Source of the DNA: Winogradskyella sp.
Lineage (GTDB): Bacteria > Bacteroidota > Bacteroidia > Flavobacteriales > Flavobacteriaceae
Assembly: GCF_013213975.1 (NCBI RefSeq)
Contig: NZ_JABSST010000038.1
Span: 1-32,257 of the forward strand
Direction of reading: 5' to 3'
DNA length: 32,257 bases
The translations under genes and the position numbers were made by a program. Position 1 is the stretch's first letter, and each line of letters begins with the position of its first letter. Under the pieces are notes generated by a model that saw only the letters and a program-made list of their open reading frames with translations, searched no databases and was not told where the DNA came from. Shown piece by piece: positions 7,820 to 15,846 of this stretch.

Positions 7820-8454
7820 ACTTGTTTTAACAAGTCTTTTATTTCACCAAGCATCATAGCTGTTGCTCCCCAAACGATATGTCCGTTTAATTTAAATGCA
7901 GGAACTTCAACTTTTACATTGTACGAAGTCGATACTTTTGTAGTAATCCTATTAGCCTCATTTAAAAAATCTTGTAATTTAACCTCTATAATTTCTTCGA
8001 CTTCCTCATCCTGCTTCTTAAATTTCAATTTATATTCTGAAACAGCCATATACGGGTGCACTATGAAATTACTCGGTGGTATATATAAGGGTGAAATGGT
8101 TTTAATAACATTAACCATAGTTCTATTAACACCCACTTCTTCTTCAGTTTCTCTGAGTGCCGTTAGCATAAGATCATTATCCTCATCTTCATATTTTCCA
8201 CCAGGAAATCCAACTTGAGCTGAATGTACTCCTTTATACGTTTTTCGTAGAATAAGCACTAAATAGGTTTCGTTTGTTTCACTCGGATAAAAAAGTGCTA
8301 ACACAGCAGCTGTTTTAGCTGTCTTGACTTTCTCTTTCATCTTTACTGCCAGTTCTAGCCGATAAGGAGGTGACATTTTAGCGTGAGATTCCTCACCAAA
8401 AAGATTGAGATGTTTTATTTTTACTACCGATTCTAAAAACGTATTAAACTGCAT
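7813..8454 (-). CDS. NUDIX hydrolase, CoA-pyrophosphatase type
   Basis: The 213-residue protein has a Nudix box at about residues 85-109 with GGKYEDED and the catalytic RETEEEVGV helix that binds divalent metal. Before it lie a strand YLVLILRKTYKGVHSAQ and VGFPGGK, the arrangement of the NudL/CoA-diphosphatase subfamily (family feature GxVxFPGG). It would hydrolyse CoA or a related nucleoside diphosphate to phosphopantetheine and an adenosine phosphate. The start ATG at 8454 lies two bases from the ATG of the divergent cyclophilin gene. Its stop is 34 bases from the acyltransferase start, and the promoter for that next gene overlaps its 3' end. Confidence 0.88.
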   Translation of the reverse strand: MQFNTFLESVVKIKHLNLFGEESHAKMSPPYRLELAVKMKEKVKTAKTAAVLALFYPSETNETYLVLILRKTYKGVHSAQVGFPGGKYEDEDNDLMLTALRETEEEVGVNRTMVNVIKTISPLYIPPSNFIVHPYMAVSEYKLKFKKQDEEVEEIIEVKLQDFLNEANRITTKVSTSYNVKVEVPAFKLNGHIVWGATAMMLGEIKDLLKQVL

Positions 8455-8456
8455 TT

Positions 8457-9161
8457 ATGAAAATTCGACTGGTTGTATGTATCGCTTTATTTTTATGGAA
8501 CTGTGAAGATAAGCAAACTCCAAAACAAACAGATCCATCCACATCAAAAGATTCGATAACTCAGCCAACTGGTAATCCAAAATCAAAATCTAAGGAAAAC
8601 CTAAAATTCCCAGTACTTTCAGATGATAATGCCATGGAGTTCTTCTTAGAATATGACAAGGTTCATAAGGAAAATAAAGTCCGAATTAAAACTGATTTTG
8701 GTGATATTGATATTTTACTTTACGACAAAACAAAATTTCATCGCTCTAACTTTATCTACCTAACCAAAAGACAATACTTCGATGGGACACAGTTTTACAG
8801 GGTGGTTAAGAATTTTATAATACAAGGTGGCAGCAGTGACGGTATAGACCTCTATAAAAAACGAAGAAAAATCGGCAGATATCTTTTACCACCAGATACT
8901 AAACGTGGTTATTCGCACAAACGCGGTGCTATTTCTATGCCCAGTAGTGAAATTGAAAACGCCTATAAACTAGCGTCACCATTCCAGTTTTTCATTGTAG
9001 TTAATAAAGAAAAAGCTAAGCATTTAGATGGCAGCTATACCGTGTTTGGAGAGGTCATTAAAGGCATGGACATTGTAGATAAAATCAATGCCGTTAATAC
9101 TGATGATGGTGACTGGCCTATTAATAATGTATACATTAGAAAAGTAGAAATTATAAAATAA
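8457..9161 (+). CDS. Cyclophilin-type peptidyl-prolyl isomerase lipoprotein
   Basis: The 234-residue protein starts with a lipoprotein signal (MKIRLVVCIALFLWNC, Cys16), then a Ser/Thr/Lys-rich linker (about 17-50), and a cyclophilin domain from about residue 68. Visible motifs are FDGTQFYRVVKNFIIQGG (catalytic Arg and the FIIQGG strand), SPFQFFIV and HLDGSYTVFGEV. The usual Trp of WLDG is His here, as in many bacterial cyclophilins that bind cyclosporin poorly. It probably catalyses proline isomerisation of exported proteins at the membrane. The lipobox FLWNC is loose. Its ATG is two bases from the divergent NUDIX start, so its promoter and leader lie inside the NUDIX coding sequence. Confidence 0.9.
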   Translation: MKIRLVVCIALFLWNCEDKQTPKQTDPSTSKDSITQPTGNPKSKSKENLKFPVLSDDNAMEFFLEYDKVHKENKVRIKTDFGDIDILLYDKTKFHRSNFIYLTKRQYFDGTQFYRVVKNFIIQGGSSDGIDLYKKRRKIGRYLLPPDTKRGYSHKRGAISMPSSEIENAYKLASPFQFFIVVNKEKAKHLDGSYTVFGEVIKGMDIVDKINAVNTDDGDWPINNVYIRKVEIIK

Positions 9162-9239
9162 TTAAAACTTACCGCTTTTTGTTTTTGCAACCTTAATGGA
9201 ATAACACCACAAAGCCAAACCACATTTAAATTATATACT

Positions 9240-9559
9240 ATGAAGAACTATTATTAATGGGGTGCATCAGTCTATTATAGGTAATAGTGGAGTAGCCAAA
9301 CGGGTATTGAAATAAACAATTAGAGTATGTGCATTACTGGTAAAGGTCCCGAAAAAGATGGTGCCATAAGCCCTTATCTGGACTCAAAACATTCTTATGG
9401 CATTGAAGAAAATGTTGGACAGAACGAATTCTCTTTTTTAATTTGGACAAAAAAAAATCTAAAATAGATTCCTGTAAAAGTCAATACAACCAAGACTCTT
9501 AAGTTTATGAAGGTGAGGCAACGTATTTTGACAGCGAACTTATAACTGTGGTTAAGTAG
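9240..9559 (+). pseudogene. Decayed small lipoprotein gene
   Basis: This fills most of the 422-base gap at 9162-9583. An ATG at 9240 is followed, one frame away at 9248, by LLLMGCIS, a lipoprotein-signal-like stretch. A second open piece, 9327-9467, reads MCITGKGPEKDGAISPYLD and onward to NEFSFLIWT. A third, in the frame of 9248, runs 9464-9559 and ends EGEATYFDSELITVVK, interrupted by one TAA at 9500. The frame switch falls at an eight-A run (9450-9457). The pieces read like one protein broken by two or three frameshifts and two or more stops. I do not recognise the family. Bases 9162-9239 hold no evident gene. Confidence 0.45.
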
Positions 9560-9583
9560 ATTTTAAAGCCAAACTTGAATGAT

Positions 9584-10210
9584 CTAGTTGTCTTTAGTTT
9601 GACCGTCAGTTCTATATAAACTAGGTAAGCTAATTTTAAATCGAACAGCAAGTAACCTTATAATTATGACTACGAGTCCTGCTACAATAAACAAGTAGTT
9701 TTGGTCCTCTAAGAAGCGTCGTAAAATAAAATATGTGAGACCACCAATTATACAAGCAGTTGCGTAAACTTCTTTTCTAAAAATAACCGGTATTTCATTA
9801 CATAAAATATCACGAAGCACACCACCAAAACAGGCGGTCATAGTACCTAAGGCAATACAAATTATAGGATGTAAATTGGCTACCAAGCCCGTTTCTATTC
9901 CAACAACCGTATAGAGACCTATACCAATAGTATCAAATAAAAACAGCGAACGTCTGAGATGCTTTAAAAAATTTCTGAAGACGACAGCAAAAACAGCCGA
10001 ACCAATAATCACATAAACAAAGGTCATATTTTGCATCCATGATACTGGTTCTACCCCAACCATGACATCTCTAAGTGTACCGCCACCAACAGCTGTTACA
10101 AACGCAATTATTAAAACACCGAAGGGATCCATTCGCTTATTCATGGCAACCAGAACTCCAGAAATAGCAAAGGCAATAGTTCCTAATATGTCAAGGGTTT
10201 GAAAAAACAT
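9584..10210 (-). CDS. TRIC-family (UPF0126) cation channel-like protein
   Basis: The 208-residue membrane protein consists of two homologous three-helix repeats plus a last helix. Each repeat has the family motif: GGGTLRDVMVG (residues 42-52) and GGVLRDILCNEIP (129-141). This is the YadS/YicG (UPF0126) family; structures of prokaryotic members show trimeric cation-conducting channels like eukaryotic TRIC, selective for K+/Na+. The physiological role in bacteria is not settled. The start ATG overlaps the last base of the upstream RDD stop codon (TAATG), so translation is probably coupled to the RDD gene. Confidence 0.92.
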   Translation of the reverse strand: MFFQTLDILGTIAFAISGVLVAMNKRMDPFGVLIIAFVTAVGGGTLRDVMVGVEPVSWMQNMTFVYVIIGSAVFAVVFRNFLKHLRRSLFLFDTIGIGLYTVVGIETGLVANLHPIICIALGTMTACFGGVLRDILCNEIPVIFRKEVYATACIIGGLTYFILRRFLEDQNYLFIVAGLVVIIIRLLAVRFKISLPSLYRTDGQTKDN

Positions 10211-10926
10211 TACATGTTTTGAGTATAGTAATTATAGTCTTTGATCACCTTCGAAACAAAATCAATGGGCTTTTCTTTAGGTTCAACAGCCATAACTTTA
10301 ATAAGACGGTAATGTAAGTTAACAATGATGTTATGATTTCCTTTTCGGACAGCCTCATCATATAAGTTTTTTACCATCTGAATATCCTTATCATTCAATA
10401 CGGTCACTTGGCTGTAAGTCGGTACATAATCCAGCGGAATCTCCTTTAGTATGGTATCCTTAATACTTACGGTCTGTTGCTCACTAATCACTGTGGTCCC
10501 AGCAGCAATATCGCCAATGCGTTGCCCATTTCCCTTAATAAGAATGGTTAATGTTGCCGCTCCTCCAAAGGTCATAACCACATCGATAACACGTATAATC
10601 CATCTCACAAAATAATTGGCAAAACTTGGTTTAGAACCATCCAATTTAACCACTCTGGTTTTCATAATGCTTTTACCAACGGTCTTTCCATCCCAAAAAG
10701 TTTCAAGTAACACATAGTATAAAAAAGCGGGCAGATTAACTAATAAATAAATGGCCCAAGCATCACCCATATCTAGATCTAACGCACCTAATAATAGGAT
10801 ACTTCCCAAAGCATAGAGAAAAATAATTATGGTATCAATAAGATAGGCCAAAAGACGATCACCAATACCTGCCACATTTTGGTTTATTCCTACATTTTGG
10901 GCAGTTTCTATTTGAAATTCATCCAT
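10210..10926 (-). CDS. RDD-family membrane protein
   Basis: The 238-residue protein has the RDD domain (about residues 20-148). The naming residues are visible as R24 in GDRLLAYLID with D31, R108 in FVRWIIRVID, and D139 in RIGDIAAGTTVI. Three to four transmembrane helices fall at about 26-48, 58-76 and 112-130, and a soluble C-terminal tail follows. RDD proteins have been linked to ion or solute transport, but a specific activity is not established for this type. It is divergent from the SpoIIM gene (35 bases between starts), and RDD genes accompany MoxR/DUF58/SpoIIM cassettes in many phyla, so it probably belongs functionally to that cluster. Confidence 0.9.
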   Translation of the reverse strand: MDEFQIETAQNVGINQNVAGIGDRLLAYLIDTIIIFLYALGSILLLGALDLDMGDAWAIYLLVNLPAFLYYVLLETFWDGKTVGKSIMKTRVVKLDGSKPSFANYFVRWIIRVIDVVMTFGGAATLTILIKGNGQRIGDIAAGTTVISEQQTVSIKDTILKEIPLDYVPTYSQVTVLNDKDIQMVKNLYDEAVRKGNHNIIVNLHYRLIKVMAVEPKEKPIDFVSKVIKDYNYYTQNM

Positions 10927-10961
10927 ATTTTCTTTTCTTTGGTAGACTAAAGGTTTAGTAT

Positions 10962-11966
10962 ATGCGAGAGGCCGCTTTTGTAAAGCAAAATAAAGATAAA
11001 TGGTTAGAATTTGAAAGCATTCTCAAAAATAAAACCCATATAGATCCTGATTTACTTTCCGACTTATACATAGAGGTAACAGACCATTTAAGCTACGCTA
11101 AAACGTTCTACAAAAACAGTAATACAGAACGGTATCTCAATCAACTAGCATCACAGGCCCATCAAAATATTTACAAGACAAAAAAGGAACCTAAGAACAG
11201 GCTTATTTCGTTTTTTACAACTGAATTCCCGTTGATGTTTCGTCAACATCACCGTGAACTTCTAATTACATTTTTAGTGTTTGCGTTTTTCACCTTTGTC
11301 GGAGCTTATTCAACAGCTGGTGATGGTGACTTTGTAAGAGCCTTTGGTCTGAGTGATGGTTATGTAAATATGACCTTGAAAAACATAGAAAAGGGGGATC
11401 CTATGGCAGTGTACAAAGAGCAAGGTGAATTTAATATGTTCTTGGGTATTACAATCAATAACATTAAAGTCGCACTATTTGCCTTTGGCTACGGTATTTT
11501 ATTTGGTATTGGCAGTCTCTATTTTATGATGCGTAATGCCATTATGCTAGGAAGCTTTCAGTATTTTTTTTACCAACAAGACTTATTATGGGAATCTGCA
11601 AGAACCATTTGGATTCATGGTACTATTGAAATCTCTGTAATCATTGTTGCCGGTTGCGCAGGGGTAGTAATGGGTAACGGTTTACTATTTACTGGTACCT
11701 TACCTCGACTAGAAGCATTTAAACGTGGAGTAATAAACGGACTTAAAATACTAATGAGTACCATTCCATTTTTTATAATTGCTGGCTTCCTAGAAGGTTT
11801 TGTTACTAGACATACAGAAATGCCAGATTGGTTAGCTATTTTGATTATTGGAAGCTCTTTAGTTATCATTTTATTCTACTATGTGTATTATCCTATAAAA
11901 TTACATAGACGTACATCTCAAACTGTGGAACTTAAAACCTATATTGATTTAACACCTCAAGATTAA
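10962..11966 (+). CDS. SpoIIM (DUF95)-family membrane protein
   Basis: A 334-residue protein with a soluble N-terminus (about 1-95, MREAAFVKQNKDKWLEFE) and a membrane domain of about five to six helices from about residue 104. Family features include FNMFLGITINNIKVALFAF (about 150-168), FGIGSLYFMMRNAIMLGSF and the conserved WIHGTIEISVIIVAGCAG (about 219-236, with the His-Gly-x-x-Glu element typical of SpoIIM/DUF95). Founding member SpoIIM works in the peptidoglycan-degrading engulfment complex of Bacillus. This organism does not sporulate, so only an envelope role is implied. It opens the tight plus-strand cassette ending with DUF58. Confidence 0.88.
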   Translation: MREAAFVKQNKDKWLEFESILKNKTHIDPDLLSDLYIEVTDHLSYAKTFYKNSNTERYLNQLASQAHQNIYKTKKEPKNRLISFFTTEFPLMFRQHHRELLITFLVFAFFTFVGAYSTAGDGDFVRAFGLSDGYVNMTLKNIEKGDPMAVYKEQGEFNMFLGITINNIKVALFAFGYGILFGIGSLYFMMRNAIMLGSFQYFFYQQDLLWESARTIWIHGTIEISVIIVAGCAGVVMGNGLLFTGTLPRLEAFKRGVINGLKILMSTIPFFIIAGFLEGFVTRHTEMPDWLAILIIGSSLVIILFYYVYYPIKLHRRTSQTVELKTYIDLTPQD

Positions 11967-11977
11967 ACCAAAACACA

Positions 11978-12865
11978 ATGAACAAACCTTATATAGAATT
12001 TAGAAAAAATAGCGACTTTAGTAACATCCTCTCAGACACCTTCGGTTTTATCAGAAATGAATTTAAACCACTAATGAGAACGATAATCAATATTGCAGGT
12101 CCGGCAATTTTGGTTTACCTACTCGCACTATCCGTATATAATTATGTGGCAAGTGATATTTTTATTTTTTCAAATTTTAGAGAACCTAGTTTTAATTCCG
12201 GAAGTGTGTTTGCAACATTTATGGCATTAATCCTTTACTTTATTTCAGGAATAGCGGCATACATTTTATTTGTTTCTTCTGTATTGCATTACATTAAGTC
12301 TTATGTAAATAATAAAGGAATTGTTGAATTTTCAGAAGTGAAATCTGAGGTTTACAAATCGTTCTGGTCATTTTTTGGTCTTGGTTTTCTAAAAGGAATA
12401 ACAATAGGTATAGCCCTATTATTGTGCTTATTACCAGCACTCTATTTTATGGTGCCGATGGCAGTCATATACAGTATTTATGTTTTTGAAAAACGAACCT
12501 CAGTTACAGATGCTTACAGCAAGAGTTTTAGCTTGGTTAATGCCGATTTTTGGACCGCTTGGGGTTCAATTTTAGTTTTAGGTATTATATACTTTGTAGT
12601 CATCTATGTGTTTGCCATTTTCAGCTCCATTTATACCATGGCTGGAACAGGTATATTGTCTGGCGAGGTAGATCCTGCAGATTTTGGAGAGTTAGGTCGA
12701 GATCCAGTGCTTATGCTATTAAGTATTATTCAGACTATTGTACAATTATTTTTAAACCTCATTTCAATAGTGGGTGGTGCTACAATCTATTTTCACCTGC
12801 ATGAAAAAACAACTTTTACCGGAACCTACGAACGTATTAGCGAAATTGGTAAAACTGAAGACTAA
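11978..12865 (+). CDS. Hypothetical polytopic membrane protein of the MoxR cassette
   Basis: The 295-residue protein starts with a polar stretch (FRKNSDFSNILSDTFGFIRNEFK), followed by about six transmembrane helices, between residues 35 and 270. The segment SVTDAYSKSFSLVNADFWTAWG between helices resembles a repeated element seen in DUF975-like or glycerophosphoryl-diester-phosphodiesterase membrane domains, but I would not assign it. There is no catalytic motif. It begins 11 bases after the SpoIIM stop, and its own TAA directly abuts the next ATG, so it is translated with the cassette and is probably a structural membrane component. Confidence 0.8.
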   Translation: MNKPYIEFRKNSDFSNILSDTFGFIRNEFKPLMRTIINIAGPAILVYLLALSVYNYVASDIFIFSNFREPSFNSGSVFATFMALILYFISGIAAYILFVSSVLHYIKSYVNNKGIVEFSEVKSEVYKSFWSFFGLGFLKGITIGIALLLCLLPALYFMVPMAVIYSIYVFEKRTSVTDAYSKSFSLVNADFWTAWGSILVLGIIYFVVIYVFAIFSSIYTMAGTGILSGEVDPADFGELGRDPVLMLLSIIQTIVQLFLNLISIVGGATIYFHLHEKTTFTGTYERISEIGKTED

Positions 12866-13603
12866 ATGTATCTAAAACGATATTTCTTGTTAGTGTTCTT
12901 CTTTTTTTGTTTTCTGAGTTACAGTCAACAAGATTCTAATCCTATTCAATGGGATGAAAGTCCTATTGTAAAAAAGGACATTACAGAAGATGATCTCGAG
13001 TCTTATCGTGGTGACAAGGCTTTTGATTACAAAGACGTTGAAACAGAGGAATCTTTTATAGATAGAGCGCTGAGATGGTTGAGGAATATGCTTAGGAAAT
13101 TTTGGGAAGCTATTTTTGGTGTTGGTTCTGCCTCTGGTTTTCTTTGGTTTGTATTCCGTGTTCTGCCTTATATATTATTAGGTGTTTTGGTCTTCTTACT
13201 TATTAGATTCTTCTTACGGGTTAATTCTAACCGTTTAATAACAAAAGCCAAAGAACAAGGTTCCGTTGCGATTACTGAAGAAGAACAGATTATTAAAAAT
13301 GAAGATATACCAGCTTTAATAAGAGAAGCCATCAACCAAAAAAATTACAGATTAGCCATTAGATATTACTACCTATTGTCTCTAAAATATTTGAGTGATA
13401 ATGAGACTATTGCATGGCAACCACAAAAGACCAACGAGGATTATATTAATGAATTAAAGTCTTCTGGTCTTAAAGATAGCTTTAGAAATATAACGCGCAT
13501 ATACGATTATGTTTGGTATGGAGAGTTTGGTGTCGACGCTTTAAAATTTGAAACACTAAAACAACCTTTTGAGAACTTAAATAATGCAATTAAATCACAT
13601 TGA
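12866..13603 (+). CDS. DUF4129-domain protein
   Basis: The 245-residue protein has a signal peptide (MYLKRYFLLVFFFFCFLSYSQ), an acidic extracytoplasmic stretch, a membrane helix (about residues 95-113) and a C-terminal cytosolic DUF4129 domain (about 150-240). The domain signature is visible: AINQKNYRLAIRYYYLLSLKYLSDN followed by WQPQKTNEDYINEL and, later, YDYVWYGEF. DUF4129 proteins are constant companions of MoxR/DUF58 operons and of transglutaminase-like membrane proteins; their biochemical function is unknown. The start ATG immediately follows the upstream stop, and the TGA overlaps the TTG start of the next gene. Confidence 0.88.
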   Translation: MYLKRYFLLVFFFFCFLSYSQQDSNPIQWDESPIVKKDITEDDLESYRGDKAFDYKDVETEESFIDRALRWLRNMLRKFWEAIFGVGSASGFLWFVFRVLPYILLGVLVFLLIRFFLRVNSNRLITKAKEQGSVAITEEEQIIKNEDIPALIREAINQKNYRLAIRYYYLLSLKYLSDNETIAWQPQKTNEDYINELKSSGLKDSFRNITRIYDYVWYGEFGVDALKFETLKQPFENLNNAIKSH

Positions 13604-14820
13604 GTAAAAAAGGAAAACTATATATAGGTCTAATATCTGCGACACTACTAATTATCATGGCTTTGGAAATGACAAAGCCAAAGCAACTCAATTGGTTTCC
13701 ATCGTATGCAATGCATCATAAAATTCCTTTTGGCTCTTTTGTTTTCAATAAGCAATTGCAAAGAGTTGCAGAAACAACAACACTTGTAGATAGACCTCCT
13801 TTTGAATATTTAAAGAAAAACGCTATTAATGGGACCTATCTCTTTTTTAACGGAGCAATAAACTTTGGGAATGAAGAATTAGAAGCCTTACTAGATTGGG
13901 TCGATGAAGGAAATAAATTGGTTATTGCCGCAGTTGATTTTGAAGATAAACTTCTGGACACTCTAAACCTGGCAACAAGATCTGTTAATACTGTTGCCAA
14001 TTTTAATAATGAATATCAAGTACAATTGGTTAATCCTAATTTAGATACGAGCGCTTTTAAGTTTGACAGGCCTACTACCTTTTTCCATTTCAACAAAATA
14101 GATACCTTACAAACGACTGTTGTTGGTCTTATTGATAAATTTCAAGGGGATAATAAACCCGTTAAGGACACCTTAATAAATATTATTAAACAACCATTTG
14201 GAGAAGGGCAAATTATCTTAAGCACCTTTCCTCAAGCTTTTACCAACTACTTTATTCTTAATAAACCAAACCAAAATTACACAGCTGGATTACTATCCTA
14301 TTTAGATACAGATAACCCAATTTATATTGACACTTATTACAAGAGTGGCAAAAAATTCTACCTATCACCAATGTATCTGTTTTTAAACAACGACGCATTA
14401 AAATGGGCTTATTACATTATTATTATAGGCGCTGTTGTCTATATTATTTTTGAAGGCAAACGCAAACAACGTGCAATACCAATAATTAAGCCACTTAAAA
14501 ATCAAACCATTGAATTCACCCGTACTATAGCTAATATGTATTATGAAGGTGGTAAACACCATGACATTGCAAAACATAAGATTCAGCATTTTTTAGAATA
14601 CATTCGCAACGTCTTGTACTTGCAAACGTCAGAAATAAATGAGGAATTTATGAAGAACCTTGCAGCACGAAGCAATAATAATATAGATGATACCAAAGAC
14701 CTATTTAACTTTATTAATAAAGTAAATATGTCATCGAATATAAGCGACAAAGAATTAGAACGGTTAAATACCTTAATAGAAAAATTTAAATCTCAGAATA
14801 CATGGAAAACGAATCAGTAA
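13600..14820 (+). CDS. DUF4350-domain membrane protein
   Basis: The 406-residue protein has an N-terminal membrane helix (about 6-23), a large extracytoplasmic DUF4350 domain (about 40-265, with GTYLFFNGAINFGNEELEALL and IAAVDFEDKLLD), a second helix (about 268-286), then a basic cytosolic tail rich in helices. The start is taken as TTG at 13600, in a TTGA overlap with the previous stop; the first in-frame ATG is codon 20, inside the membrane helix, and would destroy it. DUF4350 resembles a ThuA/GATase-like fold without an evident catalytic site. The 3' end overlaps the MoxR gene by 19 bases. Confidence 0.85.
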   Translation: MSKKGKLYIGLISATLLIIMALEMTKPKQLNWFPSYAMHHKIPFGSFVFNKQLQRVAETTTLVDRPPFEYLKKNAINGTYLFFNGAINFGNEELEALLDWVDEGNKLVIAAVDFEDKLLDTLNLATRSVNTVANFNNEYQVQLVNPNLDTSAFKFDRPTTFFHFNKIDTLQTTVVGLIDKFQGDNKPVKDTLINIIKQPFGEGQIILSTFPQAFTNYFILNKPNQNYTAGLLSYLDTDNPIYIDTYYKSGKKFYLSPMYLFLNNDALKWAYYIIIIGAVVYIIFEGKRKQRAIPIIKPLKNQTIEFTRTIANMYYEGGKHHDIAKHKIQHFLEYIRNVLYLQTSEINEEFMKNLAARSNNNIDDTKDLFNFINKVNMSSNISDKELERLNTLIEKFKSQNTWKTNQ

Positions 14821-15797
14821 ATGACGACCTAAATTTTGACAACAGAATACAGTTAGATGGTCTAAGGGATGCTGTTGAAAATATAAAAGCAGAATTACGC
14901 AAAGTTATTATCGGTCAAGATAATTTTGTAGAACTGCTTATTGCAGGTCTTTTGGCAGATGGTCACGTTTTAATTGAAGGTGTTCCTGGAATCGCTAAAA
15001 CAGTTACGGCTAAACTTTTTGCAAAAGTTTTAAAAACTAACTTTAGTAGAATTCAGTTTACACCAGACTTAATGCCTAGTGATGTTTTAGGAACTTCTGT
15101 TTTAAACATGAAAACCTCTGAATTTGAATTTAAACAAGGACCAATATTTTCAAATATTGTATTGATAGATGAGATCAATAGAGCACCTGCTAAAACGCAA
15201 GCTGCACTTTTTGAGACTATGGAAGAACGCCAGGCCACTATTGATGGTGTTACCTATACGTTTAAAAGTCCTTTTATGGTTTTGGCTACACAAAACCCAA
15301 TTGAGCAAGAAGGAACCTATGCTTTGCCAGAAGCTCAGCTCGATCGATTTATTTTTAAAATTAAAGTAGATTATCCATCGTTAGAAGATGAAATTAAAAT
15401 TATTGCATCGCATCATGACCGCAAAGGCGAAGCTCCTCAAGCAAGCATTAATGCCATATTAGACACTAAGTCCTTGGAGGATTACAAAGTCAAAACACAG
15501 TCTATTTTAGTTGAAGAAAAGATCATAAAATACATCGCAGAAATCGTATCAAAAACAAGAAATCATCCACATCTTTACCTAGGTGGCTCTCCGAGAGCCT
15601 CAATCGCTATTTTGAATACAGCCAAGGCCTTTGCAGCGATGCAAGGACGTGATTTTGTGACTCCAGAGGATGTGAAAAAATCATTAACTCCAGTACTTAA
15701 CCATCGTGTTATCCTAACACCTGAGCGTGAAATGGAAGGTATGACAACGGAAAATGTTATTGAAATGATTGTGCAATCTGTTGAAGTTCCGCGTTAA
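14802..15797 (+). CDS. MoxR-family AAA+ ATPase
   Basis: The 331-residue AAA+ protein has Walker A GVPGIAKT at residues 60-67, Walker B LIDEINRAP at about 121-129, sensor 1 ATQNPIEQEGTYALPEAQLDRF at about 161-182, and the C-terminal lid with LGGSPRASIAILNTAKAFA. These are diagnostic of MoxR proteins, chaperone-like ATPases that insert cofactors into or remodel partner proteins, typically one with a VWA domain encoded nearby. The DUF58 protein downstream is the likely partner. The start overlaps the DUF4350 gene by 19 bases; 49 bases separate it from DUF58. Confidence 0.94.
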   Translation: MENESVNDDLNFDNRIQLDGLRDAVENIKAELRKVIIGQDNFVELLIAGLLADGHVLIEGVPGIAKTVTAKLFAKVLKTNFSRIQFTPDLMPSDVLGTSVLNMKTSEFEFKQGPIFSNIVLIDEINRAPAKTQAALFETMEERQATIDGVTYTFKSPFMVLATQNPIEQEGTYALPEAQLDRFIFKIKVDYPSLEDEIKIIASHHDRKGEAPQASINAILDTKSLEDYKVKTQSILVEEKIIKYIAEIVSKTRNHPHLYLGGSPRASIAILNTAKAFAAMQGRDFVTPEDVKKSLTPVLNHRVILTPEREMEGMTTENVIEMIVQSVEVPR

Positions 15798-15846
15798 GCA
15801 CAGGTAGCAGGCATCATTATTAAATTAATAATACAGTAAGAATTAA

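Noticed and set aside
12550-12804. Open frame within the 11978-12865 membrane-protein gene in another phase
   Set aside because: It is wholly contained in a well-supported gene; its translation is Cys/His/Trp-rich without pattern.
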